NCBI GenBank assembly: GCA_037893225.1
Contig: JAZGUH010000145.1
Location: 1,488,001-1,552,000 of the forward strand
Source of the DNA: Hippasteria phrygiana
Lineage: Eukaryota > Echinodermata > Asteroidea > Valvatida > Goniasteridae
Reading direction: 5' to 3'
DNA: 64,000 nt
A model generated the notes under the pieces. It did not search any database. It was not told where the DNA came from and was given only the letters and a program-made list of their open reading frames with translations. Numbering within the stretch: position 1 is the stretch's first letter; each line of letters begins with the position of its first letter. This document shows, piece after piece, positions 1-11,034 of the stretch. The position numbers and the translations under genes were made by a program.

Positions 1-1060
1 AGAACTCTTTGTCATAATATTTTAGGGATATCTGTGAAACATGGTTTCATATTTTTAAAAGATGTTTTAAGAACATCATGAAAACATACACATGTTGAGA
101 TGGTAACATTATCATCGCGTCGTTTTGATATCAAATGCCTGAGATTTATTTTTAGTTTTAAACATCAGGCAGAAATGCTTTTTTGACATTATTAAAACGT
201 TAATAATAGTTATGTGGACTCAAATATTTATAACATGTTTTAAGAATGTTATCAATAATTTGGCATAATATTTTACACATAGTTCTGCAACATGTTTTTA
301 AGGACACAAATATATGTTTTAAGAACATTATAAAAACATACGACTGGTAACATTATAATGATGTCTTTGAAATATAAAATGTTCTGAGATACATTTAATA
401 ATTCGGACAAGTTTTAAACATCAGTATGAAGTGTTTTTTAAACATTTTTTTAACGTTACTGATTCTTCCATGGACTCAAACATCTATAAAATGTTTTATG
501 AATGTTGTCAACTCTGCGGTATGACATTTTAGGGATATTTGTAAAACATAGTATTATATTTTTAAAAATATGTTTTAAGAACATTATAAAAACTTACAGA
601 TAATGAGGTGGCAACATTATAATGACGTCTTCAAAATATCACATGCACTGACATTTATTAATTAAGTTAAACCACTTTTAAACATTAGATAGAAGTGCAT
701 TTATAACATTTTCAAACGTTTTTGATAGTACCGTGGACTCAAGCATTCAGGAGATGTTTTAGTAACGTTTTATATTTATAAAACATCTGGATTATATTTT
801 TAAAATATCACATTTATGGCAAACTTTCCCTCATGAAAACTAAATTAAAACATTTAGTTGTAACATTTGGATGACATCACTTTAACATACTCGATAAAAC
901 GTCAAATTTGAGACATTTAAATTATGTTATTAAAATGTTGTTCTGTTTATCATAACATTTCTATAAGGTTTTTAAAATGTTATTTTAAAATGTTTTATAT
1001 ATAACATCCGTAAGACCTTTTCATAATGTTATAAAAGCATAATGTGTTAGCTGGGCCCTG
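1..1060. repeat. Diverged ~255-bp tandem repeats
   Basis: At least three diverged copies of a unit with the core ATGTTTTAAGAACATTATAA start near 61, 315 and 573, a spacing of about 255 bp. Each is followed by a GGTAACATTATAATGA-like segment. The block is AT-rich and full of AACATT/AATGTT half-palindromes. It ends at TGTGTTAGCTGGGC (1043-1056), a motif that recurs at 1979-1992 and, in variant form, at 2150-2163. It is probably mobile-element derived; the class is not identified. Confidence 0.6.
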
Positions 1061-1978
1061 GCCGTTTGGAATACGTAAACGACACTGACTGGCTATTCGA
1101 AATGAATATTTATGTACTGAAAGTGAAACGCGCGCGTAATCCGAATGTTGAACGCCGGTTTTCGTCACGTCACATCAGCAAAACGACTCCGAGCACTTTT
1201 TCCCATTATTAAGACAAGGCCACTAGTCTTGGTGGCTACGATAAACGATATGGATTTTTTTCTGGTCAGGAAATACATGTATTTTATGTTTAAACAGAGA
1301 TAGAATTCGAGTCGAGGCCGAAAATCAAAATTGTTCCAATCGATAGTAAATTTACTCATTTATCCAGTTCAAGAAAGCAGCTCATTCTCAATGACAGTGT
1401 TTGCCGCCGCTGCAGAAGATGCATCGAAAGGTTTGACAAATTTGCGAAAACAGCTGAGAAAAACATTTTGAAAATTACACAACTGACATTCGGCGATAAT
1501 GGGCGGAAACGGTCATGACGGTCGTCATACTTTTCCTTCCTCCCGATCCCACCATGCCGGCATCAAATCCACGTACGTACATGCATAGTGTTTGGCTGTA
1601 GCATCAACCGACTCTACACGTGTACGTCACGGGGTCACGTACCTACATTTACATACATGATGAGCTTTCCCGAAACAGGATAAATGGTTCAGAATAACAA
1701 CCCTTTTATTTTTCTTTAATAAAAAAAATCCCTCTCGTTTGTAAACTAATCTCCATCAGTTAAAAAAGTATTTAAACTGTCGGAAAAGTCCAAAAAGTCA
1801 AAAAAATTGGCGTTTTAGTTGCTCTTTAACCTATCGGCCACGAGCGCTTGTTAACTAAGTGAGGACTTTAGTCGTACTTATACCGTACTGTTACGATATG
1901 TCAACATGTAACGTTGTATGTACGTTACTGTGTAACATGACGAAACCGCAACCCTCGGGCAACGTTGCGGTAACCTTG
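1061..1978. other. Unassigned intergenic sequence
   Basis: No gene is recognised. The short open frames here have no family features. The stretch includes a T/A-rich part near 1700-1810 and no clear tandem structure. Confidence 0.4.
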
Positions 1979-2163
1979 TGTGTTAGCTGGGCAGTTAGGT
2001 GTAATTTAAACATATTTTGTACAACGTTATTAAAATGTTCTACAAAAATGTTTCCAATTACTGTGAAGCTAAACGTTTTGATAACATTATTCTATGTTAT
2101 TTTTACATTGTTTTGACTACAACTTTTGAAAAATGTTTTAAAAATGTTATGTGTTTGCCGGGC
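1979..2163. repeat. Short AACGTT/AATGTT-rich repeat bounded by TGTGTTNGCNGGGC
   Basis: The segment lies between TGTGTTAGCTGGGC and TGTGTTTGCCGGGC and carries the same AATGTTTT-type words as the first kilobase. It looks like a terminal or deleted copy of the same repeat family. Confidence 0.45.
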
Positions 2164-2757
2164 AGAGACCCGCTCGCGCGCTCGGGGTAGTGGTGGTTGA
2201 CACCGGGGCAGACACGAGTATCACGTGATGACTAATCGAACGGTCTCGTGTAAGTTTCACTTTTACACGTGTAAGCTAATCAAACGCACCCAATAAAATT
2301 GGGTGTGTTCGATTCCCGGGGAGGGGGGGGGGGGGTACTCAGTACAAATGGCCACACGGGGATGTGCCGCAAACATGGGTCGGATTTTCGACAGTCCGGT
2401 ATATCAATGACCCCTCCCCCCCCCCCCCCCCCCGATTAGTGGTATACTCATCGGTTGTAATTCTATCCTCTGTATTGACATGGGAATGTTATCACATAGG
2501 CCTATTGGTATATCAATGGGTCGTCAATTTTCCAGATTGAGTGGTAGTAATAATGTTAAAGATCGCCCGAGAGATCATTATTTCCGACAGCAAAATATTA
2601 AAACGTGTTCGTACGTATACATGTGCACAATTATTGCAAACATCTGCGTTGTGTGCATTATATGCTTACGTATAAGTACCTAGCCTTGATCAAGGCTGTG
2701 TCAAGCTTGTTCCCTATTAACGAGCGAGCGCCCAGTGTTGGCCTAGCCTGTACATCC
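2164..2757. other. Intergenic sequence with homopolymer runs
   Basis: It contains a G run near 2324-2335 and a C run near 2407-2433. No gene is recognised. Confidence 0.4.
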
Positions 2758-3251
2758 CCACCATAATAGTCTTGGTTCCAAGACGTCCTTAGCGGTGCGA
2801 CGTACAGCGCGCACGGCCGGCCGACAGCGCCCTCTAGCTACACACACGTCAAGGCCAAATCGCAAAGAACGTCTTGGCTATTTCGCATGGAAGCGCGCGC
2901 GACCTGCCTATGCATAATTTAACAGGCGGGTCAAACAAATAATCGCGCTTGCGCACTGGAGGAAACTCATGTTTTAGTAATAACTTACTGGTGTGCATGC
3001 ACATATGTACGTACAGAAACTAGACTATAATTGAGTGTTTGCAATTTACACGCGCATGCAAATGCCGCACAGTTCTGCTCGCGATTTCGCGAGCAGAACT
3101 TGCGAAATAGCCAAGACGTTCTTTGCGATTTAACCTTGACGTGTGTGTGTGTGTGTGTGTGTAGCTAGCTGGAGGGCGCTGTCAGACGGCCGTGCGCACT
3201 ATACGTCGCACCGCTAAGGACGTCTTGGAACCAAGACTACCACCATAATAG
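2758..3251. mobile_element. Foldback/MULE-like MITE with long terminal inverted repeats
   Basis: The arms at about 2768-2886 and 3101-3239 are inverted copies of each other over roughly 115 bp. The outer end reads TAGTCTTGGTTCCAAGACG, and the inner end matches TGCGAAATAGCCAAGACG. The right arm has an expanded (GT)n at 3141-3162. The word CCACCATAATAG is found directly outside both ends (2758-2769 and 3240-3251), which fits a 9-12 bp target-site duplication. Long inverted repeats plus a 9-11 bp duplication are the habit of Mutator-like elements, so that superfamily is inferred. The interior is about 210 bp and non-coding. Confidence 0.7.
3071..3100. repeat. Perfect hairpin inside the foldback element
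   Basis: A 14-bp stem (AGTTCTGCTCGCGA and its reverse complement) with a 2-nt TT loop abuts the inner end of the right arm. Confidence 0.75.
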
Positions 3252-3311
3252 AGCTATAGCTCTGTGGTCCCCACACACATCCGTAAACAGTACGTAGAAT
3301 ACAGTACACTG

Positions 3312-3924
3312 TGAAATTCCAACCCCACGTCCAAGTCGTGCAAGGCGGGCAACGTCAAGTACGGTGAGCCTGTTAGGGTTAAGTCCGGTGGAGCTCGCTT
3401 CGTGACCGCTACGGTAGCCGTTAGGCCTGTCAGGTGTAGAAGCCCGAAAATGACGGCTAACGGGACTCTGGTGAAGACGGTAGTTGCTGGCCACCGTTCC
3501 CTCAAAGGGCTGATCACTGTCATCTGGATCCAACCAGCCAGCTTCGCCTCTTCATGTGGGTGCCACGTGCTCACTCTTGGGACCTGGTGCCAAATTGGGT
3601 AGAGGTTTAGAGCGGAGTCGGCGCTGCACATAAACCGGGTTCTTGCAGTCATAACCCCCCCCCCCCCCTCCCCCCATTTCGAAGTCCTGCGGCGATGGGA
3701 GAGCGACGATAGGAGCAGGCGAAGGGTGTCGCTGGGAGCTTCTGGCTGATATCCTGCACGCAGACGGCCTCAGTGTGATGGCCGTTCGTCAATGAACCGT
3801 GGGGCAACACTGGCGTTCGTGTCCTGCCGAGGCATCGGAGCAGCCGTATTTACGGGGAGCCTGCCCCCCCCCCCCCCCCCCCACCAATCCGGGGAAGGGC
3901 TAAGAAAATATGGCCTAGACAAGC
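3312..3924 (+). other. Putative 5' UTR of the LINE
   Basis: GC-richer sequence between the inferred insertion point and the first endonuclease codons, with C runs near 3655-3668 and 3866-3882. Open frames here on both strands show no family features. An ORF1 was not recognised. Confidence 0.4.
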
Positions 3925-4886
3925 TTGCCCTATATAAACCTGCTGGCAGACCGCGGCCAGCTGGTCATCCATCTCAGCGGTCGCAAATATCAACAACAGC
4001 CTCGAATAAACAAAAGAAAAAAACATCAAAAGCAATCTTTACATTTTGGTGCTTGGAACGTTCGCACGCTTATTGGTATCGATGCAAGCGCTGAAATTGA
4101 AAGGAGAACAGCAGTCATAGGCAGAGTCTTGGAACAATACAACATTGACTTTGCAGCACCGAGTGAGACACGACTGGCTGACGAATCACAGCTGGCGGAG
4201 GTCGGTGCTGGCTACACATTTTATTGGATTGGTTAACCAATAGCAGATCTACGTCAAGCGGGCGTGGGTTTTGCAGTAAAATATTTATTGCTGGAGTGTC
4301 TTGATGGCATTCCAGTGGGCATCAACGAACGTCTCATGACAATGCGCCTTAGATTGAAAAATGGGTATTATGCAACGGTTATTAGTGCCTGTGCTCCTAC
4401 GATGTCATACCCAGACGAGGTGAAAGGGGAGTTTTATGATACACTCTCTAGGATAATTGGAGCAGTATTAGCGAAGGATACATTTTTACTACTCGGCGAT
4501 TTTAACGCCAGAGTTGGCCACAACCTGAACTCCTGGGTTAAAGTGCTTGGTCACCATGGTATGGGCAACGAGAACTCAAATGGCACCCTCCTTCTGAGCC
4601 TCTGTTCAGAACACAATTTGGTCGTCACAAATAGCCTTTTCCAGCAAGCTGACAGCTTGAAGGGCACGTGGATGCACCCGAGATCAAAACATTGGACATC
4701 CTTGACTATGCCATTGTGCGGCAGCGCGACCGAGCCGACGTTCATCTCACACGAGCCGTACGCGGCTGGACTGCTTGGTCGGACCACAGGTTCGTTGAGA
4801 TGAAAACCGGTCTTTGCATCCGACCGAAAGTGCGAAGCCACGCGGCTCCAAAAGCTCCACGCTTGGATGTGACAAACCTAAAGTAA
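3925..4886 (+). pseudogene. LINE AP-like endonuclease domain, disrupted
   Basis: The fragment encodes the endonuclease that nicks target DNA for target-primed reverse transcription. Visible family motifs are GAWNVRTL, an SETRL segment, LLGDFNARVG and, in another frame, AWSDHRFVEMK (the SDH motif). An in-frame TAA lies at 4234-4236, a frameshift from frame 1 to frame 3 falls near 4670-4800, and a TAA ends the second frame at 4884-4886. The catalytic signature residues survive, but the protein cannot be made as one chain. The first codons are uncertain because no ORF1 or clear initiator was found. Confidence 0.75.
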
Positions 4887-5366
4887 CCTGTCACCCGGAC
4901 TGCCTTGCAAAACAACGCCAGGGCAAAGCTAGCGCCAACCGATGCATTACCACCCAAGGACATCGAATTAGAGTGGCAGCAGTTTCGTGATGCATTGCAG
5001 AAGGCTGCACTGAACACACTTGGGAAAACGTGGACGAAAGCATAAGGACTGGTTTGATGACAACGACCTGTCAATTCATCCCATCATGGGTGACTTACAT
5101 CAGAAACACAAAATTAGGAAGATGAAAGACGACTGGTGGAAAGACCGCGCTAAATTGCTGCAAGATGCCGCAGACCGTCAGGACCTACAGACATTTTATA
5201 AGGAGCTAAAAAAAGTCGACGGTCTACGCAGTAAGGATGGCTCCACTCTGCTAACAGATCCATCTCTAGTTATGCAGCGATGGGCGCGGAGCATTTTGAG
5301 CAGGTCCTCAACCGAACGTCACACATTGCTGACCAGGTCATTTAGAACAAATCCCCCAAATCAACA
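4887..5366 (+). pseudogene. LINE linker between endonuclease and RT, disrupted
   Basis: Reading resumes in frame 3 after the 4884 stop and shifts to frame 1 near 5020. It returns to frame 3 near 5285 and meets a TAG near 5343. The lysine-rich HKDWFDDND segment and the MQRW word before the RT are typical of the endonuclease-RT linker in these LINEs. No separate enzymatic domain is expected here. Confidence 0.6.
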
Positions 5367-6299
5367 ATGAGCTCCCTTGCGGAGCCCCTGCTTGTGGAAG
5401 AGGTGCACAGAGCTATGTCTTCTCTAGCGAGCGGAAAAGCTCCTGGCTCAGACGGACTCCCATCGGAAGTCTTCAAGCATGGTGGAGACCATTTGGTTAC
5501 TAGACTTCACCGGCTGTTTGTAACCATCAAGGAGGCTGAAAAGGTCCCGCAGGAATTCAAGGATGCTACCATCATCCACCTGTACATGTATAAGCGGAAG
5601 GGGGACCGTTCTGATTGCAACAACCACGGGGGCATTTCTCTACTCACTATCGCTGGAAAGATATTGGCCCGTGTCATTGTCAGCCGCATCGCTGACCTGG
5701 CAAAGGACTTCAATCCAGAGAGCCAATGTGGTTTTCGTCCCAACCGAGGGACCGTAGATATGATTTTTGCGGCCCGTCAACTTCAGGAGAAATATAGGGA
5801 GCAGCATAAGGATCTCTATCTGAGATTCGTAGATTTTACGAAAGCATTCGACTCCGTTAGCAGAAAGGGCTTGTGGAAACTACTATCGCGCGTAGGTTGT
5901 CCGGAAAAACTTGTCAACATCATTCAGGACTTTCACAGTGGAATAAAGGCCCGCGTCACGGACTGTGGTGGGGTGTCAGAACCGTTTTGTGTGGAGAACG
6001 GGGTTAAACAAGGCCGTGTTTTCGCGCCACTGCTGTTCGGGATCGTTATTGCAGCCGTCATCCACGATGCGTACAACGATTGCGACCGTGGCATTGCCAT
6101 CAACTTCCGGTGCGAAGGTGGAATCTTTAACCTGCGCCGCCTGAAAGCCAAGACCAAGGTCCAGCACATGTTGATCAGAGAGCTGCTGTTCGCAGATGAC
6201 TGCACTCTGGCGGCGCATATATACGCAAGAGGATGCCTAATTTTTAATGGACTCCTTCGCAAGGTCAGCTGGGCGCTACGGACTGACAGTCAGCACTAA
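5367..6299 (+). pseudogene. LINE reverse transcriptase domain
   Basis: A 310-codon open stretch contains the RT blocks in order: SGKAPGSDGLPSEVFK, GGISLLTIAGKILARV, SQCGFRPNRGTVDM, the catalytic FVDFTKAFD, NGVKQG and the catalytic FADD. The enzyme copies element RNA into DNA at the nicked target. The usual Cys after GVKQG is Arg here (GVKQGR), a likely decay substitution. A frameshift near 6240 separates it from the thumb region that continues in frame 1. Confidence 0.85.
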
Positions 6300-7029
6300 A
6301 AAGGTGATGTACCAGCCAAAGCCCGGTTCGCTGTATGTCGAGCCGACGGTGGCCATCGGGAGCGAGAACACCAAGCTGAACGCTGTATCAAAGTTCTGCT
6401 ATCTCGGCGGTATACTGTCGAATGACTGCTCTATCGACAACGACGTCGCTTTGCGCATTGCCAAAGTCTCTTCTTCCTTCGGACGTACGCCTTCCAGGCT
6501 TTGGAACACGCGGGATGTGCGGTTGCTGACCAAATTAAATGTGTACAGGGCATCTGTGCTGAGTGTGCTGCTATACAACTGTGAGACTTGGACTCTGTAT
6601 CGACGACATGTCAAGCAGTTGGACAGCTTCCATATGCACTGCTTGCGTCGCATCACTGAAATTAAATGGCAGGACTGAATCCCGAACACGGAGGTTTTAG
6701 AGCGCTGCCATATGCGTGGGATTGAGTCCTATCTGATTGAAGCTCGCCTACGTTGGGCAGGTCATGTCGTCAGGTTAGATGAAACCCGGCTACCGAAAGC
6801 TCTTCTGTATAGCGAGCTGGCAGATGGGGCAAGGTCGATCGGTGCACCCAAAAAGCGATTCAAGGACCAACTAAAAGAAACACTAAAGAAATGCGACATC
6901 AAGAACTTTGAGACGCTGGCTATCAACCACACGGCATGGAGAAATTATGTTCGTCTGAAGTTGCGCAGTTTGGAAACCATACGCATCGACAGACTGAAAG
7001 AAGGCGTCGCCGTCGCAAAGAGCGTATAG
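6247..7029 (+). pseudogene. LINE RT thumb and C-terminal region
   Basis: Frame 1 carries STKK, KFCYLGGILS and the YNCETWTLYRRH segment that follow the RT palm in this LINE group, then LRWAGHVVR further on. A TGA at 6676-6678 interrupts the frame between IKWQD and the next block, which resumes at once in the same frame. A frameshift near 7000 moves the reading to frame 3 for the final finger. Confidence 0.75.
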
Positions 7030-7154
7030 CCGCGGCGGGCAGCCATCCTTGTGACCAGTGCCCACGAGTGTGTGCCTCGGCCATCGGCCTACTAAGCCAC
7101 AAACGGGTTCATGATAGGAGGGCTGCAACCAGAGATAGCGTGACCAATGCTTGA
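7005..7154 (+). pseudogene. LINE C-terminal C2H2-like zinc finger
   Basis: An arginine-rich stretch is followed by CDQCPRVCASAIGLLSHKRVH-like spacing, that is Cys-x2-Cys with two downstream His. It ends at a TGA at 7152-7154. Such a finger closes the ORF2 of this LINE group and probably binds nucleic acid. Confidence 0.65.
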
Positions 7155-7222
7155 CTAGAGTGGGGAGATTGTGAGGATACCAGATCCGTCGATGTCGACG
7201 GCTGAACCCCGACGACGACGAC

Positions 7223-8334
7223 ATACACGTGTGTATGTACGTGCCCTGTCTAGTCCCCTGTATGTACGCACACGTACACGCATAGTTTGAGGCGAAAGAC
7301 AGCCTTGACCCAACCGTTTCATGCTCACTATGATAATAAGTATACGCGCTATGGTAAACAGTCTTCTCTCATTGGATAATGGCTGACAGAAAAATGAATA
7401 TTTATTACTACTGCATAATGCATATATAAAGTGAATAAACTTTGTACACGTGCGCCTGTTGCAAATTTGTTGTTTGGTTAGTGCGTACACGTACACGCAG
7501 CAGGCCTACTTGTAGATCGTGTCACATTGTACAAGTTTCCCGATGGCGCTTCAATTAATATGGATAATAATATTATTTTTTGTGTCTGTATATGTTAATT
7601 ATATTGGTGTCGTCATATAGGCCGATAAAGAAACACCAACAAAACGAAGATTCCACAAAGGTTTCTTCTGTAGGGGTCGCTTCCTAGGCTAGTCTGTCGG
7701 ATAGCTAGATTATAAAAAGTCCTATGGCTTCTGGGATGGCGAATACGATGGAAAATTCGCCTTTCTTGATTGTTTGCCTGATGATTGTGGATGTGTCCTT
7801 TTCTTAGTTAAAGCGGCTGCCTTTATCCCTTTGAGATTTAGAGAATCCAACTGGTCTTTCATTAAGGCGGTGAAAGGGTGAAATTACAAGGGCTATGCAT
7901 GTGCTCTCGTCGGCATGGTGACTGGTCGGCTATTTGCCAAAGGAATTCACAGCAGTGCGGCGATACTTGAAAAATCGCTGATTTCCCGAACCTGGTCGGC
8001 AAACTGACAAAGACGTCGTTTCTTAAGGAACTTACTGAAGAACCGTCCGTTGCTCAGGACGGAAATCTTCAATCTGTAGCTTGTCGGCCGCAGAATTGAG
8101 ACTACCATTTAGGCCTACATGTACTTTTGAAGGAGCAAGAACCCGTAAACCGCCATTTTCCACTTCAGTACAACACATCCACGTCATGCACGCGCACATG
8201 CAGTTTACGTGTATCATGCATACAGCTATGCTGACATGAATATGCACATCCTGCTCAAAGTTTACGCGGTTTGATTGGCTCGGCCAGTTTCGGCCGAATA
8301 CATAAGAAATTCGCAACGGTTGGGTCAAGGCTGT
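7223..8334. other. Flanking repeat remnant and unassigned sequence
   Basis: 7223-7320 is an inverted copy of sequence at about 8316-8460 (shared words include GCCTTGACCCAACCG and GTACGTGCCC). The rest, about 7320-8315, shows no recognisable gene or repeat. Confidence 0.5.
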
Positions 8335-8645
8335 GTTTCGCCTTAACTATACGTGTACGTATGGTGGGGACTGGGCACGTGCTGTATTCTACGTATTGTT
8401 TACGGATGTGTGTGTGGACGTACGTATTCGCCTCAACTGTGCGTGTACGTATGGTGGGGACTGGGCACGTACACACATATGTACAATGTGCTGTATTCTA
8501 CGTACTGTTTACGGATGTGTGTGGGGACGTACGTATTCGCCTCAACTATGCGTGTACGTACGTATGGTGGGGACTGGGCACGTACACACATATGTACAAT
8601 GTGCTGTATCCTACGTACTGTTTACGGATGTGTGTGGGGACGTAC
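8335..8645 (+). repeat. 109-bp tandem repeat, three copies
   Basis: Copies start near 8335, 8424 and 8533. The first is about 19 bp shorter because it lacks ACACACATATGTACAATGT. Each contains ATGGTGGGGACTGGGCACGT and TACTGTTTACGGATGTGTG. Overlapping open frames in all three forward frames arise from the repeat and are not considered genes. Confidence 0.85.
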
Positions 8646-9083
8646 GTACATGTACATGTACGTGCAGGCAAGGCCATGCGCCAGCACTGGACACTCGCTC
8701 GTTAACAGGGAACAAGCTTGACAGCCTTGAACAAGGTAGACTTGATTTCTAGTCCGAGATCGCGGTTATTTTGTTTGTCTGCATCAGCCACGCTACTGAC
8801 GTCATTATCACAAACTAACTTGCGATCTCGGACTTGACCCTTACGTGCATATGGATATTCATGAATTTATAACAAAATTTACATAATAATACAGAGGCCA
8901 TAGAGATGGCCAATCAGAAGGACACAACGCGATGGCTTTATACGCGGTACAGAGTACACGCCGCTGATCGTAATACATGTACACGTAGTTCGTGTATTTG
9001 AGCATGTCGTTCCCAACTTCCATACATGAAGCTAATGCGCTACATGTACATTTGGGCACGCGCGTAAACGGCAAATAAACGAG
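8646..9083. other. Intergenic, with a short inverted repeat
   Basis: AGTCCGAGATCGCG near 8752 and its reverse complement near 8821-8835 form a ~14-bp inverted repeat about 60 bp apart. No gene is seen. Confidence 0.45.
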
Positions 9084-9236
9084 GTTGTCATCATGTCATG
9101 TACTGCACGTTTATAAATCTCAAGTCGAGCAGAGCGTACTGTAATCGATTCTGTAAACAAGAAGTTGTCATATACTGCATAATTATACATCTCGAGTCGA
9201 GTCGAGCGTGCTGTAATCGATTCTGCACATGTGCTG
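9084..9236 (+). repeat. ~80-bp tandem duplication
   Basis: Two diverged units, each beginning GTTGTCAT and ending CTGTAATCGATTCTG, lie back to back. Confidence 0.65.
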
Positions 9237-9254
9237 TTTGTATAAAATATTAGT

Positions 9255-9332
9255 GGTCTCGATACCGAGACCAGCAAAATACCGAGACCACGGGGTACCG
9301 AGACCGAGACCACAGGGTACCGAGAGTGAGAC
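9255..9332 (+). repeat. Short TACCGAGACCAC repeat
   Basis: About five imperfect copies of ATACCGAGACCA / GGTACCGAGA in a row. Confidence 0.6.
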
Positions 9333-9929
9333 GTCGTGTAAGAAATGGATTAGAAATAGCTTAGAAATCAATAAAAACACTGTTTTCAACAATGGAAATG
9401 AGCCATTTTTACCTTCATTCATGTCATTGTTTCGAGTTGTAAGTCGGAATCTGTGTATTTATTGATAAATTCTTCTCTCTGATTGGTCAAAAATAACGGA
9501 TTACCCAGACTATACACACAAAAAAGCCAATTAAATCAACCCTTTCTCAGCCTGTGATTTACCAATCGTCACTAAGCGGCCTAAACGCGCAGCGCGATTG
9601 GCTGTAATCGATCAGCTGACCAAATGAGCATGCGCGAAACGATCGAACGTTGTCTTCCGGGTTGTGATGAAAACATGGACGGCCGGCACTGTGGTTCGTA
9701 ACGTAAAACTCGTCAAATTCCCTCGATTTGCAGCTCCAGAAATGATTGTGAGTCCTATTGAAGCCCCAATAGTTAACTTTGATACATGTAAAAGCCAGTA
9801 GACGTTGTAAAGGATATTTTTGTCTAGTCTTTGTTGAATTTTTTGCCCGTTTTGAGCTGGATGTGCATGAAAAAAATTAATTACATGGCGATCTTACTTT
9901 GCTCTTCTGTTGATTGTCTGGGGCCCTAG
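9333..9929. other. Intergenic, no feature seen
   Basis: No gene or repeat was recognised. Confidence 0.4.
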
Positions 9930-10306
9930 TACCACCTCCCCCACCACCTCCAACACCATGCACTTCCCCCACCACCTCCAACACCACCTCCCCCCACCAC
10001 CTCCCCCACCACCTCCCCCACCACCTCCCCCGCCACCTCCTCCCCCACCTCCTCCCCCAACCACCTCCCCCACCACCTCCTCCCCCCCACCACCTCCTCC
10101 CCCACCACCTCCCCCACCACCTCCGCCACCACCTCCCCCCACCACCTCCCCCACCACCTCCCCCACCACCTCCCCCACCATGCACCTCCCCCACCACCTC
10201 CCCCACCACCTCCCCCACCACCTTCCCCACCACCTCCCCCCACCACCTCCCCCCACCATCTCCCCCATCACCTCCCCCACCACCTCCCCCACTACCTCCC
10301 CCCACA
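9930..10306 (+). repeat. CCACCTCCCC minisatellite
   Basis: A near-pure C/A/T tract built on CCACCTCCCC(C), with a few CCATGCAC variants near 9955 and 10180. The complementary strand is GGGGGAGGTGG-rich and could form G-quadruplexes. Long open frames on both strands here encode only Pro/His/Thr/Ser or Gly/Trp/Val/Glu low-complexity chains and are composition artefacts. Confidence 0.9.
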
Positions 10307-10862
10307 CTTAAGTTGGAAACGTCAGGCCAGCTAACTTTTTGATTCATTTCATAGAGACAGATACAATGCAGTTACCAGACTATGTTCGCGGCGCACACAC
10401 AAATCCATCCACATTTCTGCGTTTTTGCATCCCTGGCCCTGGAGACATGGCATTGTTCTCCCCTTTGTCCCTGTACTTAAGCAAACCCCAATAGTCTTTC
10501 CACACAAAATTCCTTACCTAACCCATTGAATTGCCTATTCAGTCCCTTTGTCTCTATTGTTTTCATGTCTCCACTAGGGTACGGTATATCTCTCCATCCA
10601 CACAAATTCCAAACCTAAATTCCAGTGTCAAAATATTGATGAATAAGACACGAGTAAGCTTCCTGCTCCACAAAGACCCCATTAACAAAATTATGAAAAA
10701 CTCATCAGTGCAACGTTCATGCAAAAATGCACCGCCAGGAACATTAAAAATAGGACAAAACCAACACAGTACACATGCAAGTACGCAAATACAATGGGCA
10801 CTCGCATAGTGACGTCATCTATCCCTACGCAGCTAGCTACGTCAAACGATTGGATTGTAAAC
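10307..10862. other. Intergenic, no feature seen
   Basis: No convincing coding or repeat structure. Confidence 0.4.
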
Positions 10863-11034
10863 ACGCGGTTGACCCCGGGGCGCGCCAGATCAGATTACAA
10901 TTGCAATGACTGCTGCATGCATGATCATGTAGTTATGATACATACTGCATGCATGTACAAGTATTTTGTATGTGTTTGTGCCACCAAAAATATACGATAG
11001 GCCTACAGTCGAAAATAGTCCGTGCCACCCACCC

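Larger units (their letters stand above)
3312..7222 (+). mobile_element. Broken non-LTR retrotransposon (AP endonuclease, RT, C-terminal zinc finger)
   Basis: This is a ~3.9-kb LINE whose protein fragments run in order: endonuclease, reverse transcriptase, C-terminal domain and C2H2-like finger. It is inactivated by several frameshifts and stops. Its ends were set by comparison with related sequence at 8.3-8.6 kb. The left flank (3267-3311) and right flank (7223-7320) match neighbouring parts of that repeat in inverted orientation, as if the LINE had split it. The 3' end is a (CGA)n-like tail at 7208-7222. The clade was not determined; the protein resembles the widespread elements often misannotated as craniofacial development protein 2-like. 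Confidence 0.8.

Noticed and set aside
3254..3652. 132-codon minus-strand open frame
   Set aside because: It lies across the LINE 5' UTR and the flanking repeat junction and has no family signature.
9877..10347. Several 100-150 codon open frames on both strands
   Set aside because: They are translations of the CCACCTCCCC minisatellite in all frames, with no non-repetitive content.
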